Part shown: piece after piece, positions 14,710-23,690 of the stretch
Layout of the letters: the number at the start of each line of letters is the position of its first letter
Numbering within the stretch: position 1 is the stretch's first letter
Source of the DNA: Hahella sp050299855
GTDB taxonomy: Bacteria > Pseudomonadota > Gammaproteobacteria > Pseudomonadales > Oleiphilaceae
NCBI GenBank assembly: GCA_050299855.1
Contig: JBNKWQ010000053.1
Coordinates: 1 to 64,000, forward strand
Length of the DNA: 64,000 nt
Direction of reading: 5' to 3'
Program-made: the position numbers and the translations under genes
The notes under the pieces: generated by a model
What the model was told of the DNA's origin: nothing
The model's input: the letters and a program-made list of their open reading frames with translations, nothing else
Databases searched by the model: none

Positions 14710-16646
14710 GGATGGATAAGGCTTAGTAACGTTTTTATGCGACCGTTGTCAAAGGTTGCCCACTCAAGCTGCCGCCGAATCTGGTTAAGATGATTAATCG
14801 CCAGATTGCCTGTCATTCCCTGCAGTTGGCTGCTGGGAAAACGCTCCATCAGTCTTAATCTGGGTGCCAAACGATAACTGTCAATTCCCATGGCATAAAG
14901 CCGCTCGTAACGGTTGGTCCCTGCCAAATATCGTATGTCACCGCGTAAAGGAATGGTTTGGCTCAGTAACCAGGGTATTTCTGTGAATCTGACGTTATCC
15001 AGGTCATGATCTTTATCCTGCTGCTGAAAGCCTGCATATATCTGTGAGGTGCCATAAACTGGCAGATCGGCAGCATAGTGAAAGGCCAGTAGCGGCTTTA
15101 TTTGACGTGCTATTGTAGGGGTTGCAATTAACAATACCGCATCGATATCCTGGCGTCTTCTCGGTTCGAATTCAATTTTTCCAAACAGGTTACGCATCTC
15201 CCGAAAGCGCTGGTCGCTGTTAGTGATGTCGAGTAGTTCTGCAATACCATTGGAAAGAATGTCATCAGGAGCATATTCAAAGGTCAGCAGGCTGAATCTA
15301 TCCGACTCCTCATTTCTGGTCTGTAAGGGTTGGATGAGTTCTTCGGCCCAGGGAGCGTTTGGATAAATGACAGCAATGTTGGTTTGCTGCTCATAGTCCA
15401 GGTAGTCGAGTATCTGTTTGATCTCATCTTCCGCAGCCAGTCCAAACTGGAACATTCCGGGTACAGGCTCTAAGAGTGAGTTGTCGTAATTCAGTGCCAA
15501 TACAGGGGGCGTTGCCTCAGGCAGTTGGGATAGTTCGGCCACTTTTTCTTTTTGCAGTGGTCCTATCACCAGGTCGTAGCCCTCGATTTGAATCTGCAGG
15601 TAAAGATCGATCATGGATGTATAGCGTTCGCTGTCGAATACATTCACTTCGGTGTCCACTGAGCTGGCCTCCATGTCAGCATAGAATGCTGCGAGGAAAC
15701 CATCGCGTATGGATTTTCCAACTTTTTCCAGTGGGCCGGTGAGGGGCAGGATTAAAGCTATTTTCTTGGGTCGTGTATTAGGCAGCTCACTGAGCATTAC
15801 CAGTTCATCCGGCAATTGCTGGGCGGCGGAATGTGCCGGCCAATCTGTCTGCCATTGCTGCAGAGCCTGCAACTGTAGTTCCAGGCTGTATTGATTGATC
15901 CTGATCTGATTAATCAGCTCAAGCCAGCCTTGCCAGTCGTAGTCATGGCTCGCTTCCAATGCTCTGGTGATTTCCAGGGCTGATGCAGATCGAAGTGCGC
16001 CCCATATTTTGTTATGGTTCGCCCAATAGGCGTCACCGGTAAATAGTCCTGAATATGTCACCAGTAGCTTGGCTGCATCCAATGGGCGATTTGCTGCCAG
16101 CAGGACGTCAGCATTCAGTTCAATTGCTTCCAATTGGGTGGCAAGTGGCGAAGCTGTAAATATGTCCGTAGGTGCCTCGTCGAAATAGGTGATGGCATTT
16201 TCAGGCTCGTTTAGGGCTAGTGCGAGTCGACTGGCCAGCAATATGTAGCGTTGGTACTGTGGTACTGAAAGAGTCGTGGTATTGATTGAGTCGACGGTGC
16301 GTTCCGCGTTGGTGAAATCTTCGCGTTCCAGGTATATCTGCAATGCATTCAAGAGGTAATCAGCCCGCTCGGTCGATATTGCGCGCTGGGCCAGCCAGAG
16401 ATTTTGCTCTGCTTCGTCAGTCGGCATGGCTTCGCTGGCAGTCTGTGTATTCTGCTTTGAGCCAGTTGAGGTACAAGCAGAGACCAAGCCCAATAGAATA
16501 ACCATCAACAAGTAGGCTGGTAGTCGTAAGTACGTCCAGAGATGGTAGGGCCGAGACTTATTTTCAAGGCTGGAGGATTGGCGCGCGGGGTAAAACATCA
16601 GCATTCCATGAGTAGACTGGGTAATCAGTAGCAGGCATTCTATCAA
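14706..16646 (-). CDS. lpoA: Penicillin-binding protein activator LpoA
   Basis: 646 aa from the first possible start. Internal Met codons at positions 15 and 17 are equally plausible, because the lipoprotein signal lies at about residues 38-58 with the lipobox VSAC. After lipidation the protein is anchored in the outer membrane. The N-terminal half has helical TPR-like repeats. The C-terminal half is a periplasmic-binding-protein fold (KKIALILPLTGPLEKVGKSI, then YDLVIGPLQKEKVAEL). LpoA stimulates the class A synthase PBP1A. The location beside rsmI, divergent, is conserved. Confidence 0.93.
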   Translation of the reverse strand: MIECLLLITQSTHGMLMFYPARQSSSLENKSRPYHLWTYLRLPAYLLMVILLGLVSACTSTGSKQNTQTASEAMPTDEAEQNLWLAQRAISTERADYLLNALQIYLEREDFTNAERTVDSINTTTLSVPQYQRYILLASRLALALNEPENAITYFDEAPTDIFTASPLATQLEAIELNADVLLAANRPLDAAKLLVTYSGLFTGDAYWANHNKIWGALRSASALEITRALEASHDYDWQGWLELINQIRINQYSLELQLQALQQWQTDWPAHSAAQQLPDELVMLSELPNTRPKKIALILPLTGPLEKVGKSIRDGFLAAFYADMEASSVDTEVNVFDSERYTSMIDLYLQIQIEGYDLVIGPLQKEKVAELSQLPEATPPVLALNYDNSLLEPVPGMFQFGLAAEDEIKQILDYLDYEQQTNIAVIYPNAPWAEELIQPLQTRNEESDRFSLLTFEYAPDDILSNGIAELLDITNSDQRFREMRNLFGKIEFEPRRRQDIDAVLLIATPTIARQIKPLLAFHYAADLPVYGTSQIYAGFQQQDKDHDLDNVRFTEIPWLLSQTIPLRGDIRYLAGTNRYERLYAMGIDSYRLAPRLRLMERFPSSQLQGMTGNLAINHLNQIRRQLEWATFDNGRIKTLLSLIHP

Positions 16647-16873
16647 AGTGCCCGCAAGGGATAAAAAGCTATTCGTACTGCTTTTGTGCCATTAGCGCAG
16701 AAATTTTGTGAATTGCGCAGATTTATAAAACAGTAAGACGGTATTAGGAAACCAGAGCAGCCGGGATGCAAGTTACGGTCACGTAAGCGGAAGGTAAAGT
16801 TCTGTGCTAATAACCAGGCCTAAGATAGATCAACGTTAGGAATACAGCACTAACGACAGCTAGAGATAAATAA

Positions 16874-17725
16874 ATGGTGAAAGCATTGTCCCCCGGCACG
16901 CTCTATGTGGTCGCGACTCCTATTGGTAATTTGGATGATATCAGCGCCCGGGCTATCAGCGTATTGAAAAGCGTTGATTTGATCGCTGCAGAAGATACTC
17001 GGCATACGGTCAAACTGTGTCGTCAGTTTGGTATTGCCACCAGGTTGATTTCAATGCACTCCTTTAATGAGGCCGAGCGTTCCAGGGAGTTAATATCACG
17101 GTTAATCGATGGTGAGTCCTTGGCATTGGTTTCTGATGCGGGAACACCATTGATTTCTGATCCGGGGTATCCACTGGTCAAGGCAGCCCGTGAGCAGGGC
17201 ATTGTTGTTACTCCGATTCCAGGAGCCTGTGCCTTTGTTGCAGCCTTGTCTGCAGCCGGCCTGCCCAGCGACCGTTTTGTATTTGAGGGATTTTTGCCGG
17301 CTAAGGGCAGTGCGCGACGCAAATCTTTGACTGCGATGTCAGAAGAGCGCGGTACTATCATTTTCTATGAGTCCCCTCATCGAATTACAGAATTTCTTAA
17401 GGATGTTGCCGGGCTTTATCCGGAGCGCGAACTGGTTCTTGCCCGTGAGCTTACCAAGACATTCGAAACCTTTCTGTCGGGCAGGCCTGCGCAGTTGCTG
17501 GAGATGATTGCTGAAGACAGTAATCAGCAGCGCGGAGAATTTGTCGTGTTGATGTCCGGCTCCACAGAAGAAAAGCAAGCGGGTGCGGGTATTGATGTCA
17601 GCTATTTGTTGCGAGCGCTGATTGCCGAAATGCCGGTAAAGAAAGCAGCTGCAATCGTCGCTGAAGTTACGGGTTTGAGCAAGAACGAATTATATAAACA
17701 GGCCCTGGCAATTAAGGGGCAGTAA
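16874..17725 (+). CDS. rsmI: 16S rRNA (cytidine1402-2'-O)-methyltransferase
   Basis: 283 aa tetrapyrrole-methylase-fold enzyme. The N-terminal GTLYVVATPIGNLDDIS, the AAEDTRHT motif and SDAGTPLISDPG are RsmI signatures; AGKGxG-type binding is replaced by the family's PIPGACAFVAALSAAGLP. It methylates the 2'-OH of C1402 in the decoding centre, acting with RsmH (encoded at 19053), which methylates N4 of the same base. It is divergent from lpoA, with RNase P RNA following on the same strand. Confidence 0.96.
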   Translation: MVKALSPGTLYVVATPIGNLDDISARAISVLKSVDLIAAEDTRHTVKLCRQFGIATRLISMHSFNEAERSRELISRLIDGESLALVSDAGTPLISDPGYPLVKAAREQGIVVTPIPGACAFVAALSAAGLPSDRFVFEGFLPAKGSARRKSLTAMSEERGTIIFYESPHRITEFLKDVAGLYPERELVLARELTKTFETFLSGRPAQLLEMIAEDSNQQRGEFVVLMSGSTEEKQAGAGIDVSYLLRALIAEMPVKKAAAIVAEVTGLSKNELYKQALAIKGQ

Positions 17726-17762
17726 GATCTTGCATCTGCAGGGGTAACTGGCTACCCTGCGC

Positions 17763-18135
17763 GCTGAGTCTGACAGACAGTCGCTGTCCGATCCCTCACC
17801 CTAGGGTGAGGGATCGGGTGGAGGAAAGTCCGGGCTCCATAGGGCAAAGTGCCAGGTAACGCCTGGGCGGCGCGAGTCGACGGAAAGTGCAACAGAAAGT
17901 ATACCGCCTAAGTCTGCTCCGGCAGACCGGTAAGGTTGAAATGGTGCGGTAAGAGCGCACCGCATGGCTGGTAACAGTCCATGGCGATGGAAAACCCCAC
18001 TCGGAGCAAGACCAAATAGGGGTCCAAAGGCGTGGCCCACGCTGGACCCGGGTAGGTCGCTTGAGGTGCATGGTGACATGCATCCCAGATGAATGACTGT
18101 CCACGACAGAACCCGGCTTATCGGCAGACTCATTA
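17763..18135 (+). ncRNA. rnpB: RNase P RNA, bacterial class A
   Basis: The universally conserved core is present: GAGGAAAGTCCGGGCTCC near the 5' end, then CAACAGAAAGTATACCGCC, GGTAAGGTTGAAATGGTGCG, GAGCGCACCGCATGG, and AACCCGGCTTATCGG near the 3' end. P1 closes with TGAGTCTG (17765-17772) and CAGACTCA (18125-18132), which sets both ends to within a few bases. A long P3-like hairpin (CCCTCACC...GGTGAGGG) follows P1. The RNA processes the 5' ends of tRNA precursors with RnpA. Location between rsmI and mraZ is the same as in Pseudomonas. Confidence 0.97.
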
Positions 18136-18140
18136 CCACT

Positions 18141-18183
18141 TTTTCCCACTTTGGCGCTTAACTTTAGTGCCAAAGTGGGAAAA
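18141..18183. repeat. Large inverted repeat after rnpB
   Basis: TTTTCCCACTTTGGCGCT (18141-18158) pairs with AGTGCCAAAGTGGGAAAA (18166-18183), giving 18 paired positions with one G-U pair and a 7-base loop. It lies nine bases after the RNase P RNA. It probably forms the 3' boundary of rnpB transcription, but no T run follows on either strand, so it is not a textbook intrinsic terminator. Confidence 0.85.
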
Positions 18184-18434
18184 TCTCCCAAAAATAAGTG
18201 TCTGGTCGTCCTGAAATAAATTCCGACGACCAACCTTAACCTCTCGAAACTTATTATCATTACAATTTTTTATATCAAAAAAGTCTTAATACTTATAAGT
18301 CTTATAAAGATTATTTTGTAGCCTGCTGAAAATTAAGCACTTTTGGTGTCTCTCTCTGTCGCATTTCTGCGCCCTCTTTCGTAACTCTTTGTCTTATAAG
18401 GGGAAGTTATATCTCTCCAGCGGTATTCATTATC
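18184..18434. other. AT-rich spacer upstream of the dcw promoter
   Basis: About 250 bases without a supported gene. It contains one short inverted repeat (GGTCGTC at 18204-18210 and GACGACC at 18225-18231) and an AT-rich tract at 18260-18330 with repeated CTTATAAG-like strings. Additional weak promoters or an UP-like element could lie here, but nothing definite is visible. Confidence 0.5.
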
Positions 18435-18463
18435 TTGAAAAAAAGCAATTAGCTTTCTATAGT
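18435..18463 (+). promoter_or_regulatory. Promoter of the dcw cluster (Pmra)
   Basis: TTGAAA (18435-18440) and TATAGT (18458-18463) are separated by exactly 17 bases, with an A-run between them. The predicted start is near 18470, about 135 bases before mraZ. The -10 element overlaps the first of the regularly spaced GTG boxes, as expected for a promoter repressed by MraZ. Confidence 0.7.
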
Positions 18464-18550
18464 GTGCATAAGTGGGAATTTGTGGATTTTTGTGCCCTAA
18501 AGTGTAAATCAAGGGTGTATAGTGGAGATTAGTGTTACTGAGTGATGCTA
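18461..18550 (+). promoter_or_regulatory. Extended MraZ operator: nine 10-bp-phased GTG boxes
   Basis: Nine consecutive 10-base blocks begin at 18461, 18471, 18481 and so on to 18541. Eight start with AGTG or TGTG; the block at 18511 starts AAGG. The exact 10-bp period puts every box on the same DNA face. E. coli MraZ binds three TGGGN repeats with the same period upstream of its own gene, so these are very likely MraZ sites. The array runs from the -10 element to about +80. Confidence 0.8.
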
Positions 18551-18603
18551 TTTCCAGATTCATAGTCCCAACAATGACTTCATTGGGAGCCCGGCCGGCA
18601 CAC

Positions 18604-19053
18604 ATGAGTAATTTTCAGGGTGGTCACACCATCAATATGGATGCGAAGGGTCGCGTAGCGATCCCGACCAAGGTCCGTGAGGACCTCATGGCGCTATGCC
18701 ATGGGCGCATCATAGTGACTGCCCATAATGAAGAACCCTGCCTGCTGATCTACCCGGAAAACGAATGGGAAATTCTACGCCCGCAAATTGAGGCGTTGCC
18801 TAATATGAGCCGTGCTGTGCGCAGGCTGCAGCGATTAATTCTGGGGCATGCCACTCCCTTTGAGCTGGATAGCACCGGCCGGGTGTTGTTGCCGCCGCCA
18901 TTACGGGACCACGCCAAGTTGGAGAAAAAACTCCGGCTGATCGGTCAGGGCAAGAAGTTAGAGCTGTGGAGTGAAGAGCTTTGGAATGCTTGGCTGGATG
19001 AGTCCGGTGATGATGGTGATCTGCCGCAGGCCATGATGGATCTTGCCCTGTGA
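18604..19053 (+). CDS. mraZ: Transcriptional regulator MraZ
   Basis: 149 aa from the ATG at 18604, matching the family (about 150 aa); an upstream in-frame GTG at 18532 falls inside the operator and is rejected. Two AbrB-like halves are visible: GGHTINMDAKGRVAIPTKVR and ATPFELDSTGRVLLPPPLRD, each with the D-x-K/T-G-R-V/L signature. MraZ forms ring oligomers that bind direct repeats upstream of its gene and repress the dcw cluster. Its stop codon overlaps the rsmH ATG by one base. Confidence 0.97.
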   Translation: MSNFQGGHTINMDAKGRVAIPTKVREDLMALCHGRIIVTAHNEEPCLLIYPENEWEILRPQIEALPNMSRAVRRLQRLILGHATPFELDSTGRVLLPPPLRDHAKLEKKLRLIGQGKKLELWSEELWNAWLDESGDDGDLPQAMMDLAL

Positions 19054-19991
19054 TGGCTGAAGATACGGGAAGTTTTTCCCATGTGACGGTGATGTTGAAC
19101 GAGGCGGTCAAGGCTTTGGCCGTTAAGCCTGAAGGTCGCTATGTGGACGGTACCTTCGGACGAGGTGGGCATAGTCGGGCAATTTTGCGGGATTTGGGCG
19201 ATCAGGGAGGGTTGCTGGGGATTGATAAGGATCCACTAGCAGAACAGAGCGCTCTGGCGCTACAGAGACTGGATAGCCGCTTGAGATTTTATCGTGGCAG
19301 CTTTGCCGAAATTAAAGCGGCAGTTGCACAGCAGGGATGGCCGAATATTGACGGAGTATTACTGGATTTAGGTGTGTCATCTCCTCAACTGGATGATGCT
19401 GCCAGGGGGTTCAGCTTTATCAAGGATGGTCCACTGGATATGCGTATGGATTCCGATGCGGGCGAATCTGCCGCCGACTGGATAAACCGGGCGCCGGAAG
19501 AGGAAATCGCCCGGGTGATGTGGGAGTACGGAGAAGAAAGGTATTCCAGGCGAATTGCACGAGCCATCGTTAATGAGCGGGAAAAGCAGGCCATTATGAC
19601 AACCCAGAGACTCTCAGAAATAGTCGCAGCTGCCCACCCACGCTGGGAGAAGGGTAAGAATCCTGCTACCCGGGCATTTCAGGGTATTCGCATTCATATC
19701 AACAAAGAGCTGGAAGACCTGCAATCCGGCCTGGCAAACGCCTTTGAGTGTCTGGCGGTGGGCGGTCGTTTGGTGGTCATCAGTTTTCATTCACTGGAAG
19801 ACCGGATGGTCAAGCAGTTTATGCGGGATAAGGTCAAGGGGCCTCAGTTGCCAAAGTGGGTGCCAATCACCGATGAGCAAAGTGTTGTGGCGAAATTGGT
19901 TGGAAAGAAAATTCGTGCCGGAGCAGAAGAGGTCGCGGCCAATGTCAGGTCCCGCAGTGCTGTGCTACGGGTGATGGAGAAATGTGCATGA
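19053..19991 (+). CDS. rsmH: 16S rRNA (cytosine1402-N4)-methyltransferase
   Basis: 312 aa from the ATG at 19053, which overlaps the mraZ stop; a GTG one codon earlier is the alternative. The SAM site YVDGTFGRGGHSRAIL lies near residue 30, and DGVLLDLGVSSPQLDDAARG and FHSLEDRMVKQFM are family hallmarks. It adds the N4 methyl to C1402 of 16S rRNA, complementing RsmI at the same nucleotide. It is the second gene of the dcw cluster and overlaps ftsL by ten bases. Confidence 0.97.
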   Translation: MAEDTGSFSHVTVMLNEAVKALAVKPEGRYVDGTFGRGGHSRAILRDLGDQGGLLGIDKDPLAEQSALALQRLDSRLRFYRGSFAEIKAAVAQQGWPNIDGVLLDLGVSSPQLDDAARGFSFIKDGPLDMRMDSDAGESAADWINRAPEEEIARVMWEYGEERYSRRIARAIVNEREKQAIMTTQRLSEIVAAAHPRWEKGKNPATRAFQGIRIHINKELEDLQSGLANAFECLAVGGRLVVISFHSLEDRMVKQFMRDKVKGPQLPKWVPITDEQSVVAKLVGKKIRAGAEEVAANVRSRSAVLRVMEKCA

Positions 19992-20383
19992 TTTTAATCA
20001 GGAATGCTGGTCAGGCCACACCAGTTACGCGCCGCCGTGCCGCAGCCAAGAGCGAGCCCATGTGGCCGTTGCTACTCGAATGGTGGAAAGAAACCTGCGT
20101 TTTAATGGCAGGGTTTATCAAGGGGAAAATGATTGTGACGATTGCACTGATGTTTGCTTTGGTGGTGTCTGGAGTCGCTGCGGCCTATTCCGTGCATTTG
20201 AACCGTCAATTCTTTACTGATCTGCAGGGTTTGCAGCAGGAGAAAGATCGATACGAGCGAGAGTGGACCCAGTTACTGCTGGAAGAAAGTGCCTGGAGTG
20301 CCCATAGCCGCGTGGAGCAGATTGCCGGAAAACAGTTCGGTATGGCAGTACCCAGATCTGATCAGGTCGAAATTGTGAGATGA
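19982..20383 (+). CDS. ftsL: Cell division protein FtsL
   Basis: 133 aa bitopic protein. One transmembrane helix lies at about residues 50-70 (MIVTIALMFALVVSGVAAAY), followed by a periplasmic leucine-zipper-like coiled coil (FFTDLQGLQQEKDRYEREW) and the conserved SRVEQIAGKQFGM. FtsL pairs with FtsB and FtsQ and activates FtsW-FtsI. The N-terminus is ~25 residues longer than usual, so translation could begin at an internal Met (residue 27). It overlaps rsmH and ftsI by a few bases. Confidence 0.93.
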   Translation: MCMILIRNAGQATPVTRRRAAAKSEPMWPLLLEWWKETCVLMAGFIKGKMIVTIALMFALVVSGVAAAYSVHLNRQFFTDLQGLQQEKDRYEREWTQLLLEESAWSAHSRVEQIAGKQFGMAVPRSDQVEIVR

Positions 20384-22152
20384 AATATAAACCCAACGCC
20401 AAGCTCCATATGACTGGAGCGTCAAGCAAATCGCCTGCGGAACAGCCTATCGCTGCCGCGGGCGATTGGCGTTTTCTGTTAGTGCTTTTTGTGCTGGCAG
20501 GATGCTTTGCGATGCTGGTGTGGCGGGTGGTGAATTTACAGGTCATTGATCATGAGTTTCTGAGTGATCAGGGCGATTTGCGGACTGTTCGCATTGAATC
20601 TATTCCAGCAACTCGCGGCAAGATTCTTGACCGCAATGGCGAGCCGCTGGCGGTCAGTGCACCTGTCGTGACGCTGTGGGCAAACCCGCAGCAGGTGGAT
20701 TTATCGAATCCTGGCTGGCAGGTCCTCGCCGGGCTGTTGGAAATCGAAGCAGGTGATCTGACTGATCGTCTGGAAAAGAATTTTGAACGTGAGTTTATTT
20801 ATATCCAGCGCCATATTGCGCCTGAAGTTGCTGAGGCTGCCTTGAAGCTGAAGTTGGAAGGACTCTTCAGTCAGCGTGACTATAAACGTTACTACCCGTC
20901 TGGTGAGGTCGCAGCTCATGTGGTGGGAATGACAGATATTGATGAGCATGGCCAGGAAGGCATTGAACTGGTATTCGATCAGTATCTGCTGGATACCCCG
21001 GGTAAGAAAAAGGTCCTGAAGGACCGTCGCGGTTTTGTGGTGCAGGACCTGAGCCTGATTCAGGAAGCGCAGCCAGGCAAGGATCTCGAGTTAAGCATCG
21101 ATCTGCGGCTGCAGTATATGGCATACCGCGAGCTGAAGGCTGCAGTCGAGGCGCATCAGGCGCAGTCGGCATCGCTGGTATTGCTGGATGTGCAGACAGG
21201 GGAGGTGTTGGCGATGGTTAATCAGCCGTCATATAACCCCAACAACCGCGGCAGTATTCGTCCGGATAAGTTGCGCAACCGTGCCGTTACAGATGTGTTT
21301 GAGCCAGGTTCCACCATGAAGGCATTTTCCATGGTGGCGGCACTTGAGTCCGGTCTGTTTAACGTGAACTCAGTGATTCATACCAGCCCCGGCTACATTC
21401 GTCTTAATGGTCGAACCATTCGTGACCACAGGAATTACGGTGACCTGACCCTGACCAAGGTGGTGGTAAAAAGCAGCAATGTCGGTACCAGTAGAATTGC
21501 CCTGAAAATCGGGGGGGATGCAGTCTGGGATACGTTCTTTAAGGCTGGGTTTGGCCAGTCTACCGGGATTGAATATCCAGGAGAAGCCATCGGTAGTCTG
21601 CCAAATTACAGTAAGTGGCAGCCAGTCCGCCTGGCGACGCTGTCATACGGTTACGGGCTTTCCGTCACCACGCTACAGCTGGCTCAGGCCTATATGTCTA
21701 TAGGTACTGAGGGCATCAGGCATCCAGTCAGTCTGCTCAAGGGAGGCCAGAAAGGGCTGCCGACCCAGCGTGTCATGTCTGCCGGCACTGCCAAATCTCT
21801 CAAGGGTATCCTGGAGCAGGTAGTGTTGCAGGGAGGTACCGGCACTAGAGCGCATATCTCCGAATACCGAGTCGCCGGTAAAACAGGGACTGTACATAAC
21901 ATCGGGGCTAATGGTTACTCCGAAGACGACTATACAGCCGTTTTTGCCGGAATTGGTCCGGTGGAAAAATCGCGCCTGGCGATGGTAGTCGCCGTGCGTG
22001 GACCGCAGGGTGGTGAATACTATGGTGGCGAAGTTGCTGCGCCAGTGTTCTCCAGGGTGATGGCAAATGCCCTGCGCCTGCTTAATGTGGCTCCGGATGG
22101 TCAGCCGGCGATGATCGCATCGGCTGTGAAAGACGTGGGCCGGGGAGGATGA
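20380..22152 (+). CDS. ftsI: Peptidoglycan transpeptidase FtsI (PBP3)
   Basis: 590 aa class B penicillin-binding protein needed for septal cross-linking. A cytoplasmic N-terminus and one membrane helix (about residues 30-52) precede the PBP dimerisation domain (ATRGKILDRNGEPLAVS). The transpeptidase motifs are STMK with the active Ser311, SSN in VVKSSNVGT, and KTGT at Lys501. It works with FtsW as the septal synthase. Starts and stops overlap ftsL and murE by four bases each, so translation is coupled. Confidence 0.97.
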   Translation: MKYKPNAKLHMTGASSKSPAEQPIAAAGDWRFLLVLFVLAGCFAMLVWRVVNLQVIDHEFLSDQGDLRTVRIESIPATRGKILDRNGEPLAVSAPVVTLWANPQQVDLSNPGWQVLAGLLEIEAGDLTDRLEKNFEREFIYIQRHIAPEVAEAALKLKLEGLFSQRDYKRYYPSGEVAAHVVGMTDIDEHGQEGIELVFDQYLLDTPGKKKVLKDRRGFVVQDLSLIQEAQPGKDLELSIDLRLQYMAYRELKAAVEAHQAQSASLVLLDVQTGEVLAMVNQPSYNPNNRGSIRPDKLRNRAVTDVFEPGSTMKAFSMVAALESGLFNVNSVIHTSPGYIRLNGRTIRDHRNYGDLTLTKVVVKSSNVGTSRIALKIGGDAVWDTFFKAGFGQSTGIEYPGEAIGSLPNYSKWQPVRLATLSYGYGLSVTTLQLAQAYMSIGTEGIRHPVSLLKGGQKGLPTQRVMSAGTAKSLKGILEQVVLQGGTGTRAHISEYRVAGKTGTVHNIGANGYSEDDYTAVFAGIGPVEKSRLAMVVAVRGPQGGEYYGGEVAAPVFSRVMANALRLLNVAPDGQPAMIASAVKDVGRGG

Positions 22153-23690
22153 ATATGGCGTGTTCAGCTCAAAAACGTCTTAGTGATCTGGTTAAAGGTT
22201 GGGTCAGTGTTCCTGCTGGTCTCGACTGTTGGGTGGGTGATATCCAGCAGGACAGCCGTGAAATCAGGCGAGGTGCACTTTTTATCGCAGCCGAGGGAGT
22301 AAATACCCAGGGTAGTGACTATATCGATCAGGCCATAGAAAACGGGGCTAGCGCGATAGTCTTGCCCGGCGAAAACTCCCAAGTATATGAAAGAAATAAC
22401 GTCATTTTTGTGGAGCTGCCACAAGTGCGTCCAGTGACAGGGGAAATTGCACATCGCTTTTTTGGTCAGGTGACACGAGGTATGACGGTTGTCGGTGTTA
22501 CCGGAACTAACGGTAAGTCATCAGTTACACACTATATCGCCGAGTTGGCGACTGCGCTGGGAACACCCGCGGCGGTTATAGGTACCCTGGGTATCGGCAA
22601 ACCTGGTGCTCTTCAGGCAGGAACTCACACCACACCGGATGCGGTGTCCGTTCATCGGCATATGGCCAGACTGTTTGAAGAGGGTAACAAGCTGGTCGCC
22701 ATGGAAGTTTCGTCCCATGCGTTGGATCAGTATCGGGTTGGCGGAGTTCAGTTCGATGTTGCCGTCTTTACTAATCTGACTCGTGACCATCTGGATTATC
22801 ACGGCACCATGCAGGCCTATGGCGAAGCCAAGCAACAACTCTTTTTAGGCGAAAAAGTGCAACGGGTTATTAATCTGGATGACTCGACAGGACAGGCATG
22901 GCTGCAGGAGTTCGGCGCTGAAAGAACGCTGAGCTATAGCGCAGATGGGGCTAGTGGTTCCGCGACCGTGCAAGCACTCGCACCACAATATAGCCAAGAA
23001 GGAATTCGCTTCTCATTGCTGGTGGATGGACAAAGCCAGGCTGCCACAGTTCCCTTGGTTGGGGCGTTCAACCTGTCAAACACCCTTGCGGCAATTGCAG
23101 GAATGTTGGCGCTTGGGTATGAACTTTCCACAGTAGTTTCCGGCTTGTGTGCGTTACAGGCGGTGCCTGGGCGAATGGAAAGGCTACCGACACCGGTATC
23201 TCAGTCTGACTCACCTGTGGTGATTGTGGATTATGCCCACACACCTGATGCCCTGAGCGTGGTTTTGCGGGCGTTGCGGGTTCACTGCCAAGGAGCACTC
23301 TGGTGCGTTTTCGGCTGTGGAGGTGATCGTGATCCCGGTAAGCGCCCTTTGATGGGCGAAATTGCAGAAGCGCTGGCCGATGTTGTGGTGATTACGGATG
23401 ACAATCCGCGTACGGAGGCGCCGGAGGTCATTATCGCTGACATCCTGAAAGGGTTGTCTGCACCTGAGGCTGCATTGGTGGTTCAACCCAGGGAGAACGC
23501 AATTGAGTATGCCATTTCTCATGCCGGCACTGGCGATATTGTTCTGCTGGCGGGTAAAGGGCATGAAGATTATCAGGAAATCAAGGGTACCCGGTTTACC
23601 TTCTCTGACAGCAAGGTTGCCTCTGATGCCTTGCTGCATCTGTCCTCACAGAATGATCTGGAAAACAGACAGGTCGGAGGGTGGTTGTGA
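22149..23690 (+). CDS. murE: UDP-MurNAc-tripeptide synthetase (meso-DAP adding)
   Basis: 513 aa Mur ligase. ATP-binding VTGTNGKSSV lies at about residues 117-126. The DDNPRTEAP motif in the C-terminal domain is the meso-diaminopimelate recognition signature (DNPR), so this strain makes DAP-type peptidoglycan rather than the lysine type. The reaction adds meso-DAP to UDP-MurNAc-L-Ala-D-Glu in the cytoplasm. It overlaps ftsI by four bases and murF by a few. Confidence 0.97.
   Translation: MNMACSAQKRLSDLVKGWVSVPAGLDCWVGDIQQDSREIRRGALFIAAEGVNTQGSDYIDQAIENGASAIVLPGENSQVYERNNVIFVELPQVRPVTGEIAHRFFGQVTRGMTVVGVTGTNGKSSVTHYIAELATALGTPAAVIGTLGIGKPGALQAGTHTTPDAVSVHRHMARLFEEGNKLVAMEVSSHALDQYRVGGVQFDVAVFTNLTRDHLDYHGTMQAYGEAKQQLFLGEKVQRVINLDDSTGQAWLQEFGAERTLSYSADGASGSATVQALAPQYSQEGIRFSLLVDGQSQAATVPLVGAFNLSNTLAAIAGMLALGYELSTVVSGLCALQAVPGRMERLPTPVSQSDSPVVIVDYAHTPDALSVVLRALRVHCQGALWCVFGCGGDRDPGKRPLMGEIAEALADVVVITDDNPRTEAPEVIIADILKGLSAPEAALVVQPRENAIEYAISHAGTGDIVLLAGKGHEDYQEIKGTRFTFSDSKVASDALLHLSSQNDLENRQVGGWL

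Noticed and set aside
18174..18200. AGTGGG and AGTGTC near the rnpB hairpin as further MraZ boxes
   Set aside because: Spacing of 23 bases is out of the 10-bp phase and the first lies in the hairpin arm.
18532..18603. 24-codon N-terminal extension of mraZ
   Set aside because: Starts with GTG inside the operator array and adds residues not found in MraZ; the ATG at 18604 gives the family length.
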